Of a stretch of 64,000 nucleotides of DNA, positions 41,436-49,845 are shown one piece after another; position 1 is the stretch's first letter, and every line of letters starts with the position of its first letter. Location: positions 1 through 64,000 of the forward strand of contig NZ_JADLJL010000022.1 in the NCBI RefSeq assembly GCF_015680235.1. The letters run 5' to 3'. The translations under genes were made by a program, and so were the position numbers. The notes beneath the pieces were generated by a model. It ran no database searches. It was not told the DNA's origin and worked only from the letters and a program-made list of their open reading frames with translations. This DNA is from Pseudomonas guariconensis. GTDB taxonomy: Bacteria > Pseudomonadota > Gammaproteobacteria > Pseudomonadales > Pseudomonadaceae.

Positions 41436-42683
41436 ATGGTTTTCAAGAAGCATGTATGGCAAACGGTTCTTGCTGGTTTTTTAGCGGTAGGGCTCTTTGT
41501 TTTGGTGTCTGGGAAGGTTTGGATTCCTTCTGGGAGCGCCAGAAATACCCAGGTATATATTTGGCTGCTTCTTCCTGCGTTGGTCTGGGTATCCTATAAA
41601 ATCTTTAGGCGCTCTTGTGTTAGTGTGTCTTTTTTTTATCTTCCGTGGGCCCTATTTTTAATCTGGGTTGGAATTAGCTCGCTATGGGCGACCAGTGCGG
41701 ATGTCGAGGGACTTTCGCTAATTAAGCGAGGGGTATACATAGCTCTCTATTTGGTTGCGTTATATTTATTGTGGTCGCGTGATGAAAATTTGTTGCGCAA
41801 AGCATTGTTTTTTTCCATTTTCGTCGTGGCTCTGGGCGCTTTGGTAAGTATAGTTTATCAATATGGTTTTTTGGGTAAAACGTTGGCTTATAGGGGGTTC
41901 AGAATTGATAGGCTCGGATTTGGTGATTATGCTAACTATGGGTGGCCGGTTGCCGCTGGTATTTTTCACGGGGCTATCGCTGTTTGGGCGTTAGGGGCTT
42001 CGATTGAGAAAGAAGCCTCCTTGAAGAGGTTTTTTTTCTGGCTTCTTGTTTTTGGTGTGCTTAGTATTTATTTGCTTTTGACATATGCTCGGGGAGCTTG
42101 GGTTGCTCTGGCAATCGCTACCACGATTAGCGTTGCTCTTCACAATAGCCGACGTGGTTGGGTTGTTTTGTTTCTAGCCGTTCTATGCTCCACTGCGTTG
42201 GTTTTTTTATACTGGGATACTCTCGTTTTTGAGGTTGCCGAAAGAGGTCTTACTGGGCGTGAAAATATTTGGAACTACTATTTGGATGTAATGCCGGGGT
42301 ATTGGCTAATAGGGCATGGTCTTGGAACTCCGTTTCATTACGCCTGGGCCAATGGCTGGGCTGTTTCACCTCACGCTCATAGTTTATATTTGCAACAAAT
42401 TTTTGATAGTGGCTTAATATCGCTGCTCTTTCTCTTTCTTGGTGTTTTTACTCTTTTTTGGAAGGCATGGCAGTTTCGTGATAATTTCTGGATAAAGCTT
42501 GCTGCGCCCGCACTTGTTTTTGCGCTGATAGCCATGCTTACAGATGTTGAGCGGATTTATACTCGTCCTGGAGACTATTGGTCGGTATTTTGGCTTCCGG
42601 TTGGTATAATTTTGGCGGTTGTTTCGAGCTCGCACCCTGTTGCAAGTCGTTCGCGCAGTAAGAAAGGCGATCAAACATTGTGA
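41436..42683 (+). CDS. O-antigen ligase/polymerase family protein (WaaL/Wzy)
   Basis: 415 residues, about 11 membrane segments with a Wzy_C region (LLTYARGAWVALAIA, ERGLTGRENIWNYYLDVMPGYWLIGHGLGTP, SPHAHSLYLQQIFDSGLI) including the conserved His in the periplasmic loop. Members ligate O-antigen to lipid A-core or polymerise repeats; sequence alone does not separate them. ATG at 41436 has GAGGGG 5 bases upstream; the earlier ATG at 41412 abuts the wcaJ stop but lacks a ribosome site. Confidence 0.85.
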   Translation: MVFKKHVWQTVLAGFLAVGLFVLVSGKVWIPSGSARNTQVYIWLLLPALVWVSYKIFRRSCVSVSFFYLPWALFLIWVGISSLWATSADVEGLSLIKRGVYIALYLVALYLLWSRDENLLRKALFFSIFVVALGALVSIVYQYGFLGKTLAYRGFRIDRLGFGDYANYGWPVAAGIFHGAIAVWALGASIEKEASLKRFFFWLLVFGVLSIYLLLTYARGAWVALAIATTISVALHNSRRGWVVLFLAVLCSTALVFLYWDTLVFEVAERGLTGRENIWNYYLDVMPGYWLIGHGLGTPFHYAWANGWAVSPHAHSLYLQQIFDSGLISLLFLFLGVFTLFWKAWQFRDNFWIKLAAPALVFALIAMLTDVERIYTRPGDYWSVFWLPVGIILAVVSSSHPVASRSRSKKGDQTL

Positions 42684-42738
42684 TTGGTTATGGGGCTTGC
42701 GGGCTATATTAAGTTTGGGAAATTTTTAAGGTTATTTT

Positions 42739-43284
42739 ATGAAATCAACACCTTTAACGATTCCTGATGTGATTCTGTTTGAGCCTAGGATATTCGGCGA
42801 TGCGAGAGGCTTTTTCTTCGAAAGCTTCAACCAACGCGTCTTCGAAGACGCTGTAGGTAAAACAGTAAGGTTTGTACAAGACAACCACTCCCGTTCCGCC
42901 AAAGGCGTGCTACGTGGTCTGCATTACCAGATCCAGAACGCTCAGGGGAAGCTCGTCCGTGTAGTGGAGGGTGAAGTCTTCGATGTTGCTGTCGATATGC
43001 GCCGATCCTCCCCAACCTTCGGACATTGGGTGGGCGCCCATCTGTCTGCGGAAAACAAGCATCAACTTTGGGTGCCAGAAGGTTTTGCACACGGTTTCAT
43101 CGTACTCTCCGAAACTGCTGAGTTCCTCTATAAGACCACGGACTACTACGCCCCTGATTACGAACGTTGCCTGGCTTGGAATGATCCACAAGTTGCCATT
43201 CACTGGCCACTGGTCGAGGAGCCTTTGCTATCCGACAAGGACAAGCTTGGGAAGTCTTTGGCAGAAGCGGATGCATTCGATTGA
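42739..43284 (+). CDS. rfbC: dTDP-4-dehydrorhamnose 3,5-epimerase
   Basis: 181 residues, cupin-fold epimerase of dTDP-L-rhamnose synthesis. NHSRSAKGVLRGLHYQ holds the active-site His (about 62), followed by VRVVEGEVFDVAVDMRRSSPTFG and YKTTDYYAPDYERCLAWNDP with the catalytic Tyr. GC content returns to the core level inside this gene, marking the right edge of the AT-rich block. It is separated from rfbB by a 304-bp structured spacer. Confidence 0.95.
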   Translation: MKSTPLTIPDVILFEPRIFGDARGFFFESFNQRVFEDAVGKTVRFVQDNHSRSAKGVLRGLHYQIQNAQGKLVRVVEGEVFDVAVDMRRSSPTFGHWVGAHLSAENKHQLWVPEGFAHGFIVLSETAEFLYKTTDYYAPDYERCLAWNDPQVAIHWPLVEEPLLSDKDKLGKSLAEADAFD

Positions 43285-43588
43285 ATTAGTTGTTCTGCGG
43301 ACTGCTCAGCCGTCATCCAGCAATAGAGGCCAGACCTTCAGGTCTGTGCTTGAGCAAGGACGGTTTGTACGTCCTGGATTCAACATTCCCGTGCTGTTCA
43401 AGGTACAATTCTGCCTGTGAGGCGCTCAGCTCCCGAGCTATACCCTCCGCCGAATCATGACCAGACGTACGCACGTTGAGACCCTTCGGGGTCTATAAGA
43501 AGACGGCCGTCAGCAGGACGTTAAGCCCAGTGGTTGGGCGCAAGGAAGTCCCGTCATCCCTCTCGCGAAACAACTGAAGATCTGAAAA
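43285..43588 (+). promoter_or_regulatory. structured spacer/leader upstream of rfbB
   Basis: 304 bp without a gene. Four tight hairpins occur: CAGACC-TTCA-GGTCTG (43331-43346), AGGACG/CGTCCT (43357-43375), AGACCC-TTCG-GGGTCT (43479-43494) and GCCCA/TGGGC (43525-43539). TACAAT at 43404-43409 is a possible -10, which would place the last two in a leader of roughly 170 nt. None is followed by a T-run. Confidence 0.5.
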
Positions 43589-44659
43589 ATGACTATCTTG
43601 GTAACCGGCGGAGCCGGCTTCATCGGCGCAAATTTCGTACTGGACTGGGTGGCTCAATCGGATGAGCCGGTGGTCAACCTAGACAAGCTCACCTACGCAG
43701 GCAACCTGCAGAACCTTGCGAGCCTGGAGGGTAACCCCCAGCACCAGTTCGTGCAGGGTGACATCGGCGACTTCGAGTTGGTGCAGCGTCTGTTGGCTGA
43801 GCACAAGCCACGAGCGGTGATCAATTTCGCTGCCGAATCCCATGTAGACCGCTCGATCCACGGCCCCGAGGATTTCATCCAGACCAATATCGTCGGCACC
43901 TTCCGCCTGCTCGAAGCGGTACGTGGCCACTGGAAGGGCCTCGACGGCGATGCCCAGCAGGCGTTCCGTTTCCTGCACGTTTCCACTGACGAGGTCTACG
44001 GTTCCCTGGCTGCCGACGAGCCAGCCTTCACTGAAAAGCACCAGTACGAGCCCAACAGCCCGTACTCGGCGAGCAAGGCTGCGAGCGACCATTTGGTTCG
44101 CGCCTATCACCACACCTACGGCCTGCCGGTGCTGACCACCAATTGCTCCAACAACTATGGCCCGTACCATTTCCCCGAGAAGCTCATTCCTCTGATGATC
44201 GTCAACGCCCTGGGCGGCAAAGCGCTGCCGGTGTATGGCGACGGCCAGCAGATCCGTGACTGGCTGTACGTCAAAGACCACTGCAGCGCCATCCGCCGTG
44301 TGCTGGAAGCGGGCAAGGTGGGGGAGGTGTACAACGTCGGTGGCTGGAACGAGAAGCCGAACCTGGAGATCGTCAATCGCGTTTGCGCCTTGCTCGATGA
44401 GTTGCGCCCTCGTGCAGACGGCAAGGCCTACAGCGAGCAGATCAGCTTCGTGACCGATCGCCCGGGGCATGACCGTCGTTACGCCATCGATGCTCGTAAA
44501 CTCGAGCGTGACCTGGGCTGGAAGCCGGCGGAAACCTTCGAGACCGGTATTCGCAAGACCGTGCAGTGGTACTTGGACAACTGGCAGTGGGTCGAGAACG
44601 TGCAGTCCGGCAACTACCGTGACTGGGTCGAGAAGAACTACAGCGGGCGCAACGCATGA
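43589..44659 (+). CDS. rfbB: dTDP-glucose 4,6-dehydratase
   Basis: 356 residues, extended [19 protein letters not shown] (NAD site, 5-20), [11 protein letters not shown] with the Asp-Glu pair, and [21 protein letters not shown] (YxxxK). Second enzyme of dTDP-L-rhamnose synthesis. The stop overlaps rfbD (ATGA). Shares high-GC codon use with the core genome, unlike the glycosyltransferase block. Confidence 0.97.
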   Translation: MTILVTGGAGFIGANFVLDWVAQSDEPVVNLDKLTYAGNLQNLASLEGNPQHQFVQGDIGDFELVQRLLAEHKPRAVINFAAESHVDRSIHGPEDFIQTNIVGTFRLLEAVRGHWKGLDGDAQQAFRFLHVSTDEVYGSLAADEPAFTEKHQYEPNSPYSASKAASDHLVRAYHHTYGLPVLTTNCSNNYGPYHFPEKLIPLMIVNALGGKALPVYGDGQQIRDWLYVKDHCSAIRRVLEAGKVGEVYNVGGWNEKPNLEIVNRVCALLDELRPRADGKAYSEQISFVTDRPGHDRRYAIDARKLERDLGWKPAETFETGIRKTVQWYLDNWQWVENVQSGNYRDWVEKNYSGRNA

Positions 44660-45552
44660 AGATCCTGCTGCTAGGCAAAGATGGCCAGGTTGGCTGGGAG
44701 CTGCAGCGTAGCCTGGCGCCGCTGGGCGAGGTGCTGGCACTCAATTCCCGCAGTGAAGGCTATTGTGGTGACCTGGCCGATCTGCCAGGCCTTGCCCGCA
44801 CCGTACAGGACTGGGCGCCTGACGTGATCGTCAATGCCGCCGCCTACACGGCGGTAGACAAGGCCGAGTCCGAGCGTGAGCAAGCCTTCCGGGTCAATGC
44901 CGAGGCCGTTGGCGTGCTGGCAGAGGCGGCGGCGGCCTCCGGGGCGTTGCTGGTGCACTATTCCACCGACTATGTGTTCCCTGGGCAGGGCGTGACGCCT
45001 TGGCGGGAGACGGACGATGTAGGGCCGCTCAACGTGTACGGCCAGAGCAAGCTGGCGGGCGAGCAGGCGATACAAGCCTCAGGCTGCAAGCATCTGGTCT
45101 TCCGTACTTGCTGGGTGTACGCCGCGCGCGGCAATAACTTCGCTCGGACCATGCTGCGATTGGCTTCGGAGCGCGACACTCTGGGCGTCATCGATGACCA
45201 GTTCGGCGCGCCTACAGGGGCTGAACTGATCGCTGACGTAACTGCGCACGCAATTGTCGCGACCCGTCGTGATGCTGCGTTATCTGGGCTCTATCATCTG
45301 GCTGCAGCAGGGGAGACCACCTGGTGTGGCTACGCCCGTTTTGTGCTGGAGCAGGCGGCAGCTGCCGGTGTGGCGCTGAAGGTGTCTGCCGAAGCGGTCA
45401 ATGCATTGACGACCGACGCCTACCCAACACCGGCCAAGCGTCCTGCCAACTCGCGTCTCGATACACATAAACTTGAGAAAGCTTTCGGCCTGCGGCTTCC
45501 TGAATGGCAACAGGGTGTGGCACGGATGCTGACGGAAATACAAGGGAAATAA
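44656..45552 (+). CDS. rfbD: dTDP-4-dehydrorhamnose reductase
   Basis: 298 residues, SDR reductase that finishes dTDP-L-rhamnose: [42 protein letters not shown], and [11 protein letters not shown] (YxxxK). It overlaps rfbB by 4 bp and is 5 bp before rfbA. Confidence 0.97.
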   Translation: MKILLLGKDGQVGWELQRSLAPLGEVLALNSRSEGYCGDLADLPGLARTVQDWAPDVIVNAAAYTAVDKAESEREQAFRVNAEAVGVLAEAAAASGALLVHYSTDYVFPGQGVTPWRETDDVGPLNVYGQSKLAGEQAIQASGCKHLVFRTCWVYAARGNNFARTMLRLASERDTLGVIDDQFGAPTGAELIADVTAHAIVATRRDAALSGLYHLAAAGETTWCGYARFVLEQAAAAGVALKVSAEAVNALTTDAYPTPAKRPANSRLDTHKLEKAFGLRLPEWQQGVARMLTEIQGK

Positions 45553-45557
45553 CGGCA

Positions 45558-46439
45558 ATGAAACGTAAAGGCATCATTTTGGCGGGTGGCTCGGGTACTC
45601 GCCTGCACCCTGCGACTCTGGCGATTTCCAAGCAGTTGCTGCCTGTCTATGACAAGCCGATGATCTATTACCCGCTGACCACACTGATGTTGGCGGGAAT
45701 TCGGGACATCCTGATCATTTCCACTCCACAGGACACCCCACGCTTCGAGCAGTTGCTGGGGGACGGTGGGCAGTGGGGCCTGAATATTTCGTATGCGGTA
45801 CAGCCGTCTCCTGATGGCTTGGCGCAGGCGTTCATCATTGGCGAAAATTTCATCGGCAACGATCCGTCGGCACTGGTGCTGGGCGACAACATCTACTACG
45901 GCCATGACTTCCAGCATTTGTTGGCCAATGCCGGCAAGCGCAGCAGTGGCGCCAGCGTGTTCGCCTATCACGTGCATGACCCGGAGCGTTATGGTGTGGT
46001 CGAATTCGACGCGGCTGGCAAGGCGATCAGCCTCGAAGAAAAGCCTGCCCAGCCGAAATCCAGCTATGCCGTGACGGGGCTGTATTTCTACGATCAGGAC
46101 GTGGTCGAGATCGCCAAAGGCATCAAGCCGTCCCCTCGTGGTGAGCTGGAAATCACCGATGTGAACCGCATCTATCTGGAGCGTAACAGTCTGTCCGTGG
46201 AAATCATGGGGCGCGGCTACGCCTGGTTGGATACCGGTACCCATGATTCGCTGCTGGAGGCGAGCCAATACATCGCCACCATCGAGCGGCGCCAAGGCTT
46301 GAAGGTGGCCTGCCCTGAAGAAGTCGCATTCCGCCAGGGCTGGATCGGTGCCGAGCAGCTCGAAGCCCTGGCTGCGCCGTTGGCCAAGAATGGCTATGGC
46401 CAGTACTTGAAGCGTTTGCTGCAAGAAAAGATCTACTGA
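45558..46439 (+). CDS. rfbA: glucose-1-phosphate thymidylyltransferase
   Basis: 293 residues, first step of dTDP-L-rhamnose synthesis. [17 protein letters not shown] (nucleotide loop), [28 protein letters not shown] and [13 protein letters not shown] are family signatures. ATG at 45558 begins the family sequence. Last gene of the rfbBDA operon and of the polysaccharide locus. Confidence 0.97.
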   Translation: MKRKGIILAGGSGTRLHPATLAISKQLLPVYDKPMIYYPLTTLMLAGIRDILIISTPQDTPRFEQLLGDGGQWGLNISYAVQPSPDGLAQAFIIGENFIGNDPSALVLGDNIYYGHDFQHLLANAGKRSSGASVFAYHVHDPERYGVVEFDAAGKAISLEEKPAQPKSSYAVTGLYFYDQDVVEIAKGIKPSPRGELEITDVNRIYLERNSLSVEIMGRGYAWLDTGTHDSLLEASQYIATIERRQGLKVACPEEVAFRQGWIGAEQLEALAAPLAKNGYGQYLKRLLQEKIY

Positions 46440-46455
46440 TTCAAAGCGCTTCGCT

Positions 46456-46490
46456 CCCACTTCCTGTAGGACCATTCCCCAGGAAGTGGG
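46456..46490. repeat. 11-bp-arm inverted repeat after rfbA
   Basis: CCCACTTCCTG (46456-46466) and CAGGAAGTGGG (46480-46490) are perfect complements around a 13-base loop, 16 bp after the rfbA stop. No T-run follows. It may end the rfb transcript or protect it. Confidence 0.6.
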
Positions 46491-46626
46491 ACACACGCCG
46501 TAACGTCTAAATCTCGTTACTATTCCCCCTCACGCACCGCTATCCCACCGCCTCCTGAACGGCTAAGTTGTGTCCGGCAGCCAGGAAATGCTGCCTCGTC
46601 ATTCAACCTCACAGGAGTGCCACCCA

Positions 46627-46974
46627 ATGCGCAACACCATCCTTTCCTACCTGCTGCTCCCGCTGTTCACCGGCCTGTCCTTCTCGCTCAGCGCCGCGCC
46701 CAACCCCACCACCGCGCCTGTCACCGAGCTCGCCGCCACCCAGGTGGCCACTTCGGTGGTGGACGCCAAACCTGCCAAGCTCGACCTGAACACAGCCGAC
46801 GCCCTGACTCTGCAAAAGGAGCTCAACGGCATCGGCAGGGCCAAGGCAGAGGCGATCGTGGCCTACCGCGAGGCCCATGGGCCGTTCACGTCGGTAGACG
46901 AGCTGCTGGAAATCAAGGGCATCGGCAATGCGCTGCTCGAGCGCAACCGAGACAAGCTGGTGGTCGCGGAGTAA
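46627..46974 (+). CDS. ComEA-like helix-hairpin-helix protein with signal peptide
   Basis: 115 residues. A signal sequence (NTILSYLLLPLFTGLSFSLSAAP, cleavage near residue 23) leads to a short linker and a double HhH domain (about 57-112: LNTADALTLQKELNGIGRAKAEAIVAYRE, then SVDELLEIKGIGNALLERN). ComEA proteins bind DNA in the periplasm during uptake. AGGAG lies 8 bases before the ATG. In pseudomonads this gene marks the right border of the O-antigen locus. GGCAGC/GCTGCC form a hairpin just upstream (about 46577-46596). Confidence 0.9.
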   Translation: MRNTILSYLLLPLFTGLSFSLSAAPNPTTAPVTELAATQVATSVVDAKPAKLDLNTADALTLQKELNGIGRAKAEAIVAYREAHGPFTSVDELLEIKGIGNALLERNRDKLVVAE

Positions 46975-47020
46975 CCGATAGGGGTGATGGCCGGTCCGTA
47001 GGGTCGGCCATCAAGGAGTA

Positions 47021-47188
47021 TCAGCGGTCTTTCGCCTCTTTGGCGTCCATTTCGGCATTGCGTTCATGGATCTTCTTCAACTGCTCTTCGGTCAGGGGCA
47101 GTTTCTTGGCTGTGTCGCGCAGCAGCAACAGGCCACCCACGATCGAGCCAAGGGCTATGATCAATATCAACCAGGCATACCAGGGCAT
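47021..47188 (-). CDS. DUF2897 small membrane protein
   Basis: 55 residues: one membrane helix (MPWYAWLILIIALGSIVGG) followed by a basic/acidic cytoplasmic tail with LPLTEEQLKKIHERNAEMDAKEAKDR. Function unknown. ATG at 47188 follows GGAGAACATC on the minus strand. It lies between comEA-like and pyrF genes and is convergent with the former. Confidence 0.82.
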   Translation of the reverse strand: MPWYAWLILIIALGSIVGGLLLLRDTAKKLPLTEEQLKKIHERNAEMDAKEAKDR

Positions 47189-47370
47189 GATGTTCTCCTT
47201 GCAGACCGTGGAGGGCAGCGCTCCTTCAGTTTCGAGCCTGCCGCGTATCCGTTGGTTCAATTATAGGAGCGGCCGGGTGCCGGGCCAATTCTCGTGAGCC
47301 GTGGCCCCCAAAGGTGGCGCCACTTCGTTTACAATGCGCGCCGTTTTCGACTTGCCAAGAGACCCTGCCC

Positions 47371-48072
47371 ATGTCCGCCTGCCAGACGCCCCTGATCGTC
47401 GCCCTGGATTTCCCTACCCGTGAGGCCGCCCTGAAGCTGGCTGACCAGCTCGATCCAGCCCTGTGCCGGGTGAAGGTCGGCAAGGAGCTGTTCACCAGCA
47501 GCGCCTCGGGGATCGTCGAGACCCTGTGCCAGAAGGGCTTCGAGGTGTTCCTCGACCTCAAGTTCCACGACATTCCCAACACCACGGCGATGGCGGTCAA
47601 GGCAGCGGCCGAGATGGGGGTGTGGATGGTGAACGTGCACTGCTCCGGTGGCCTGCGCATGATGGCGACCTGCCGTGAAGAGCTGGCCAAGCGTAGCGGG
47701 CCGCAGCCGTTGTTGATCGGCGTGACCGTGCTGACCAGCATGGAGCGTGAGGACCTGGCCGGTATCGGTTTGGATGTCGACCCACAGGAGCAGGTGCTGC
47801 GCTTGGCGGCCCTGGCCGAGAAGGCGGGGATGGATGGCTTGGTGTGTTCGGCGCTGGAGGCTCCGGCGTTGAAGGCGGCGCATCCGTCGCTGCAGTTGGT
47901 GACCCCGGGCATTCGCCCGGCGGGCAGTGCGCAGGATGACCAACGGCGAATCCTGACGCCGCGTCAGGCGCTGGATGCGGGGTCGGATTATTTGGTGATC
48001 GGGCGGCCGATCAGCCAGGCGGCGGACCCGGCGCAGGCGTTGGCCGCGGTGGTGGCTGAGATTCGCGGTTGA
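47371..48072 (+). CDS. pyrF: orotidine 5'-phosphate decarboxylase
   Basis: 233 residues, last step of UMP synthesis. [19 protein letters not shown], the catalytic [17 protein letters not shown] (DxKxxD) and [17 protein letters not shown] are diagnostic. TACAAT at 47330-47335 may be the -10. Its last 7 codons and stop are duplicated 290 bp downstream with the adjoining REP. Confidence 0.97.
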   Translation: MSACQTPLIVALDFPTREAALKLADQLDPALCRVKVGKELFTSSASGIVETLCQKGFEVFLDLKFHDIPNTTAMAVKAAAEMGVWMVNVHCSGGLRMMATCREELAKRSGPQPLLIGVTVLTSMEREDLAGIGLDVDPQEQVLRLAALAEKAGMDGLVCSALEAPALKAAHPSLQLVTPGIRPAGSAQDDQRRILTPRQALDAGSDYLVIGRPISQAADPAQALAAVVAEIRG

Positions 48073-48082
48073 TTTGAGGTTG

Positions 48083-48127
48083 GGGCCGCTTTGCGGCCCA
48101 ATCGCCGGCAAGCCGGCTCCCACAGGG
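48083..48127. repeat. REP after pyrF
   Basis: GGGCCGCTTTGCGGCCC shoulder followed by AATCGCCGGCAAGCCGGCTCC and CACAGG. Confidence 0.88.
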
Positions 48128-48183
48128 GTTCAGTGTTGGCCGCTTGACCCGCGATTAGGCCGGGCTCGATATCACCGTCGCCT

Positions 48184-48232
48184 GGCAAGGGCTTCGCCCT
48201 TGATCGCGGGACAAGCCCGCTCCCACAGGGGG
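48184..48232 (-). repeat. REP with CAAGGGCGAAGCCCTTG extension
   Basis: Reverse orientation of the unit seen at 26098: palindrome at 48186-48202, then ATCGCGGGACAAGCCCGCTC and CCACAGG. Confidence 0.85.
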
Positions 48233-48234
48233 AC

Positions 48235-48338
48235 CAGTGCTAGCCGCTTGTTCTCTTCGCGACAGCGCAGTCTATGGTGTTGGGAAATCTCCCCAGGTAG
48301 GGGCCTGCCATAAAACCTGCGGCAGACTGGTCCCTGTG
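48235..48338 (-). repeat. roughly 65-bp dispersed repeat plus flank, copy 1
   Basis: On the minus strand GGGAGATTTCCCA, CTGCGCTGTCGCGAAGAGAA and CAAGCGGCTAGCACTGG align with the units at 25917-26103. It abuts the REP at 48184-48232 in the same relative order as at 26 kb. Confidence 0.75.
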
Positions 48339-48372
48339 GTGGTGGCTGAGATTCGCGGTTGATTTGAGGTTG

Positions 48373-48419
48373 GGGCCGCTTTGCGGCCCAATCGCCGGCA
48401 AGCCGGCTCCCACAGGGGA
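48373..48419. repeat. REP (duplicated copy)
   Basis: Second copy of the pyrF-adjacent REP with the same GGGCCGCTTTGCGGCCC shoulder; part of the 290-bp-spaced duplication. Confidence 0.88.
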
Positions 48420-48420
48420 T

Positions 48421-48530
48421 CAGTGCTGGCCGCTTGTTCTGTGCGCGACAGCGCAGTCTATGGTGTTGGGAAATCTCCCCAGGTAGGGTGCCTGCCATAG
48501 AAGCTGCGGCCGACTGGGTCCGTGTGGGAG
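48421..48530 (-). repeat. roughly 65-bp dispersed repeat plus flank, copy 2
   Basis: Near copy of 48235-48338, offset 186 bp, with GCCTGCCATAGAAGCTGCGG as its left flank. Joined to a further REP (48521-48553, TGTGGGAGCGGGCTTGTCCC then GCGATTAGG). Between 48073 and 48573 no gene is visible. Confidence 0.75.
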
Positions 48531-48573
48531 CGGGCTTGTCCCGCGATTAGGCCGGCATTGACGGGCACATACC

Positions 48574-49575
48574 TCAAACCTTGAGCACAAGCTTCCCGAA
48601 ATTCTCCCCGCTGAACAGCTTGAGCAGCGTCTCCGGGAAGGTCTCCAACCCGTCTACCACATCTTCCTTGCTCTTCACTTCGCCACTGGCCAGCCAGCCG
48701 GCGATCTCCTGGGCGGCCTTGCCATATTCCTTGGCGTAGTCCAGCACCACGAAGCCTTCCATCCGCGCGCGGTTGACCAACAGCGACAGGTAGTTGGCCG
48801 GGCCTTTGACGGCTTCCTTGTTGTTGTACTGGCTGATAGCACCGCAGATGACCACGCGGGCCTTGAAGTTCAGGCGGCTGAGCACGGCGTCGAGGATGTC
48901 GCCGCCGACGTTGTCGAAATACACGTCCACACCGTTGGGGCATTCGCGCTTGAGGCCGGCCAGTACGTCCTCGGCCTTGTAGTCGATGACGCCGTCGAAG
49001 CCGAGTTCGTCCTTGAGGTAGCGGCATTTTTCTTCGCCACCGGCGATGCCGACCACGCGGCAGCCCTTGAGCTTGGCGATCTGCCCGGCAATGCTACCGA
49101 CCGCACCGGCGGCGCCGGAGATGACCACGGTGTCGCCGGCCTTGGGCTGGCCGACGTCGAGCAGGGCGAAGTAGGCGGTCATGCCGGTCATGCCCAGGGC
49201 CGAGAGGTAGCGGGGCAGGGGTGCCAGGCGTGGGTCGATCTTGTACAGGCCCTGGGGTTCGCCGGTGAAATAGTCCTGCACGCCGAGCGGGCCGTTGACG
49301 TGGTCGCCAGGCTGGAAGTCGGGGTGCCTGGAGGCGATCACTTCGCCGACGCCCAGGGCGCGCATCACCTGGCCCAGAGCCACGGGCGGGATGTAGGACT
49401 TGCCTTCGTTCATCCAGCCGCGCATGGCGGGGTCCAAGGAAAGGTAGAGGTTCTTGACCAGCACCTGGCCTTCGGCGGGCTCAGCGGCGGGCACCTGTTC
49501 GTAGGTGAAGTCATCGCGGCGTACGGCGCCGACGGGGCGGCGGGTCAGCAGGAAGCGGCGGTTGGTGTGGGACAT
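48574..49575 (-). CDS. NADP-dependent oxidoreductase (zinc-independent MDR family)
   Basis: 333 residues, medium-chain reductase of the YncB/CurA-like group: SLDPAMRGWMNEGKSYIPPV (substrate side), VISGAAGAVGSIAGQIAKLKG (NADPH Rossmann loop, about 150-170), GVDVYFDNVGGDILDAVL. No zinc ligands, as expected for the group. It reduces enones or quinone-like compounds; the natural substrate is unknown. ATG at 49575 (MSHTNRRF) follows GGGAACCTCTC on the minus strand; a long open frame upstream of it is antisense to the next gene. Confidence 0.92.
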   Translation of the reverse strand: MSHTNRRFLLTRRPVGAVRRDDFTYEQVPAAEPAEGQVLVKNLYLSLDPAMRGWMNEGKSYIPPVALGQVMRALGVGEVIASRHPDFQPGDHVNGPLGVQDYFTGEPQGLYKIDPRLAPLPRYLSALGMTGMTAYFALLDVGQPKAGDTVVISGAAGAVGSIAGQIAKLKGCRVVGIAGGEEKCRYLKDELGFDGVIDYKAEDVLAGLKRECPNGVDVYFDNVGGDILDAVLSRLNFKARVVICGAISQYNNKEAVKGPANYLSLLVNRARMEGFVVLDYAKEYGKAAQEIAGWLASGEVKSKEDVVDGLETFPETLLKLFSGENFGKLVLKV

Positions 49576-49607
49576 GAGAGGTTCCCTTCGGCTCGGGTTG
49601 GCAGTGC

Positions 49608-49682
49608 GGGCCCAATCGCGGGGCAAGCCCCAGGGATGATGCTGAGCCCTGTGGGAGCGGGCTTGTCCCGCGATGGGGGCTA
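49608..49682. repeat. REP pair
   Basis: CAATCGCGGGGCAAGCCCCA and TGTGGGAGCGGGCTTGTCCC with a short spacer, between the divergent oxidoreductase genes. The rest of the 270-bp spacer shows no clear signal. Confidence 0.82.
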
Positions 49683-49845
49683 CACGATTCTTCAGTTCAA
49701 CCCACTTGATAGCCCCAGGCGCTCTTCGGATCAAGCACCACAGCCTCTGTAAATACACCCCGATCCACCCGGCTGATCCTGCTGCCCAGCCGCTACACGA
49801 TCTGTCTAGACTCCCTGCACAACAATCAGCATGCAGGAGCCAGCA

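Larger units (their letters stand above)
48048..48437. repeat. segmental duplication: pyrF 3' end plus REP (copies at 48048-48147 and 48338-48437)
   Basis: The two 100-bp copies differ at about two positions. Each holds the pyrF end (GGTGGTGGCTGAGATTCGCG then GTTGA), TTTGAGGTTGGGGCCGCTTT and a REP. The copies are 290 bp apart; the second pyrF tail is not connected to any reading frame. Confidence 0.9.

Noticed and set aside
43416..43588. JUMPstart/ops element before rfbB
   Set aside because: No GGCGGTAGC-type ops core is present; only the general position and a hairpin resemble it.
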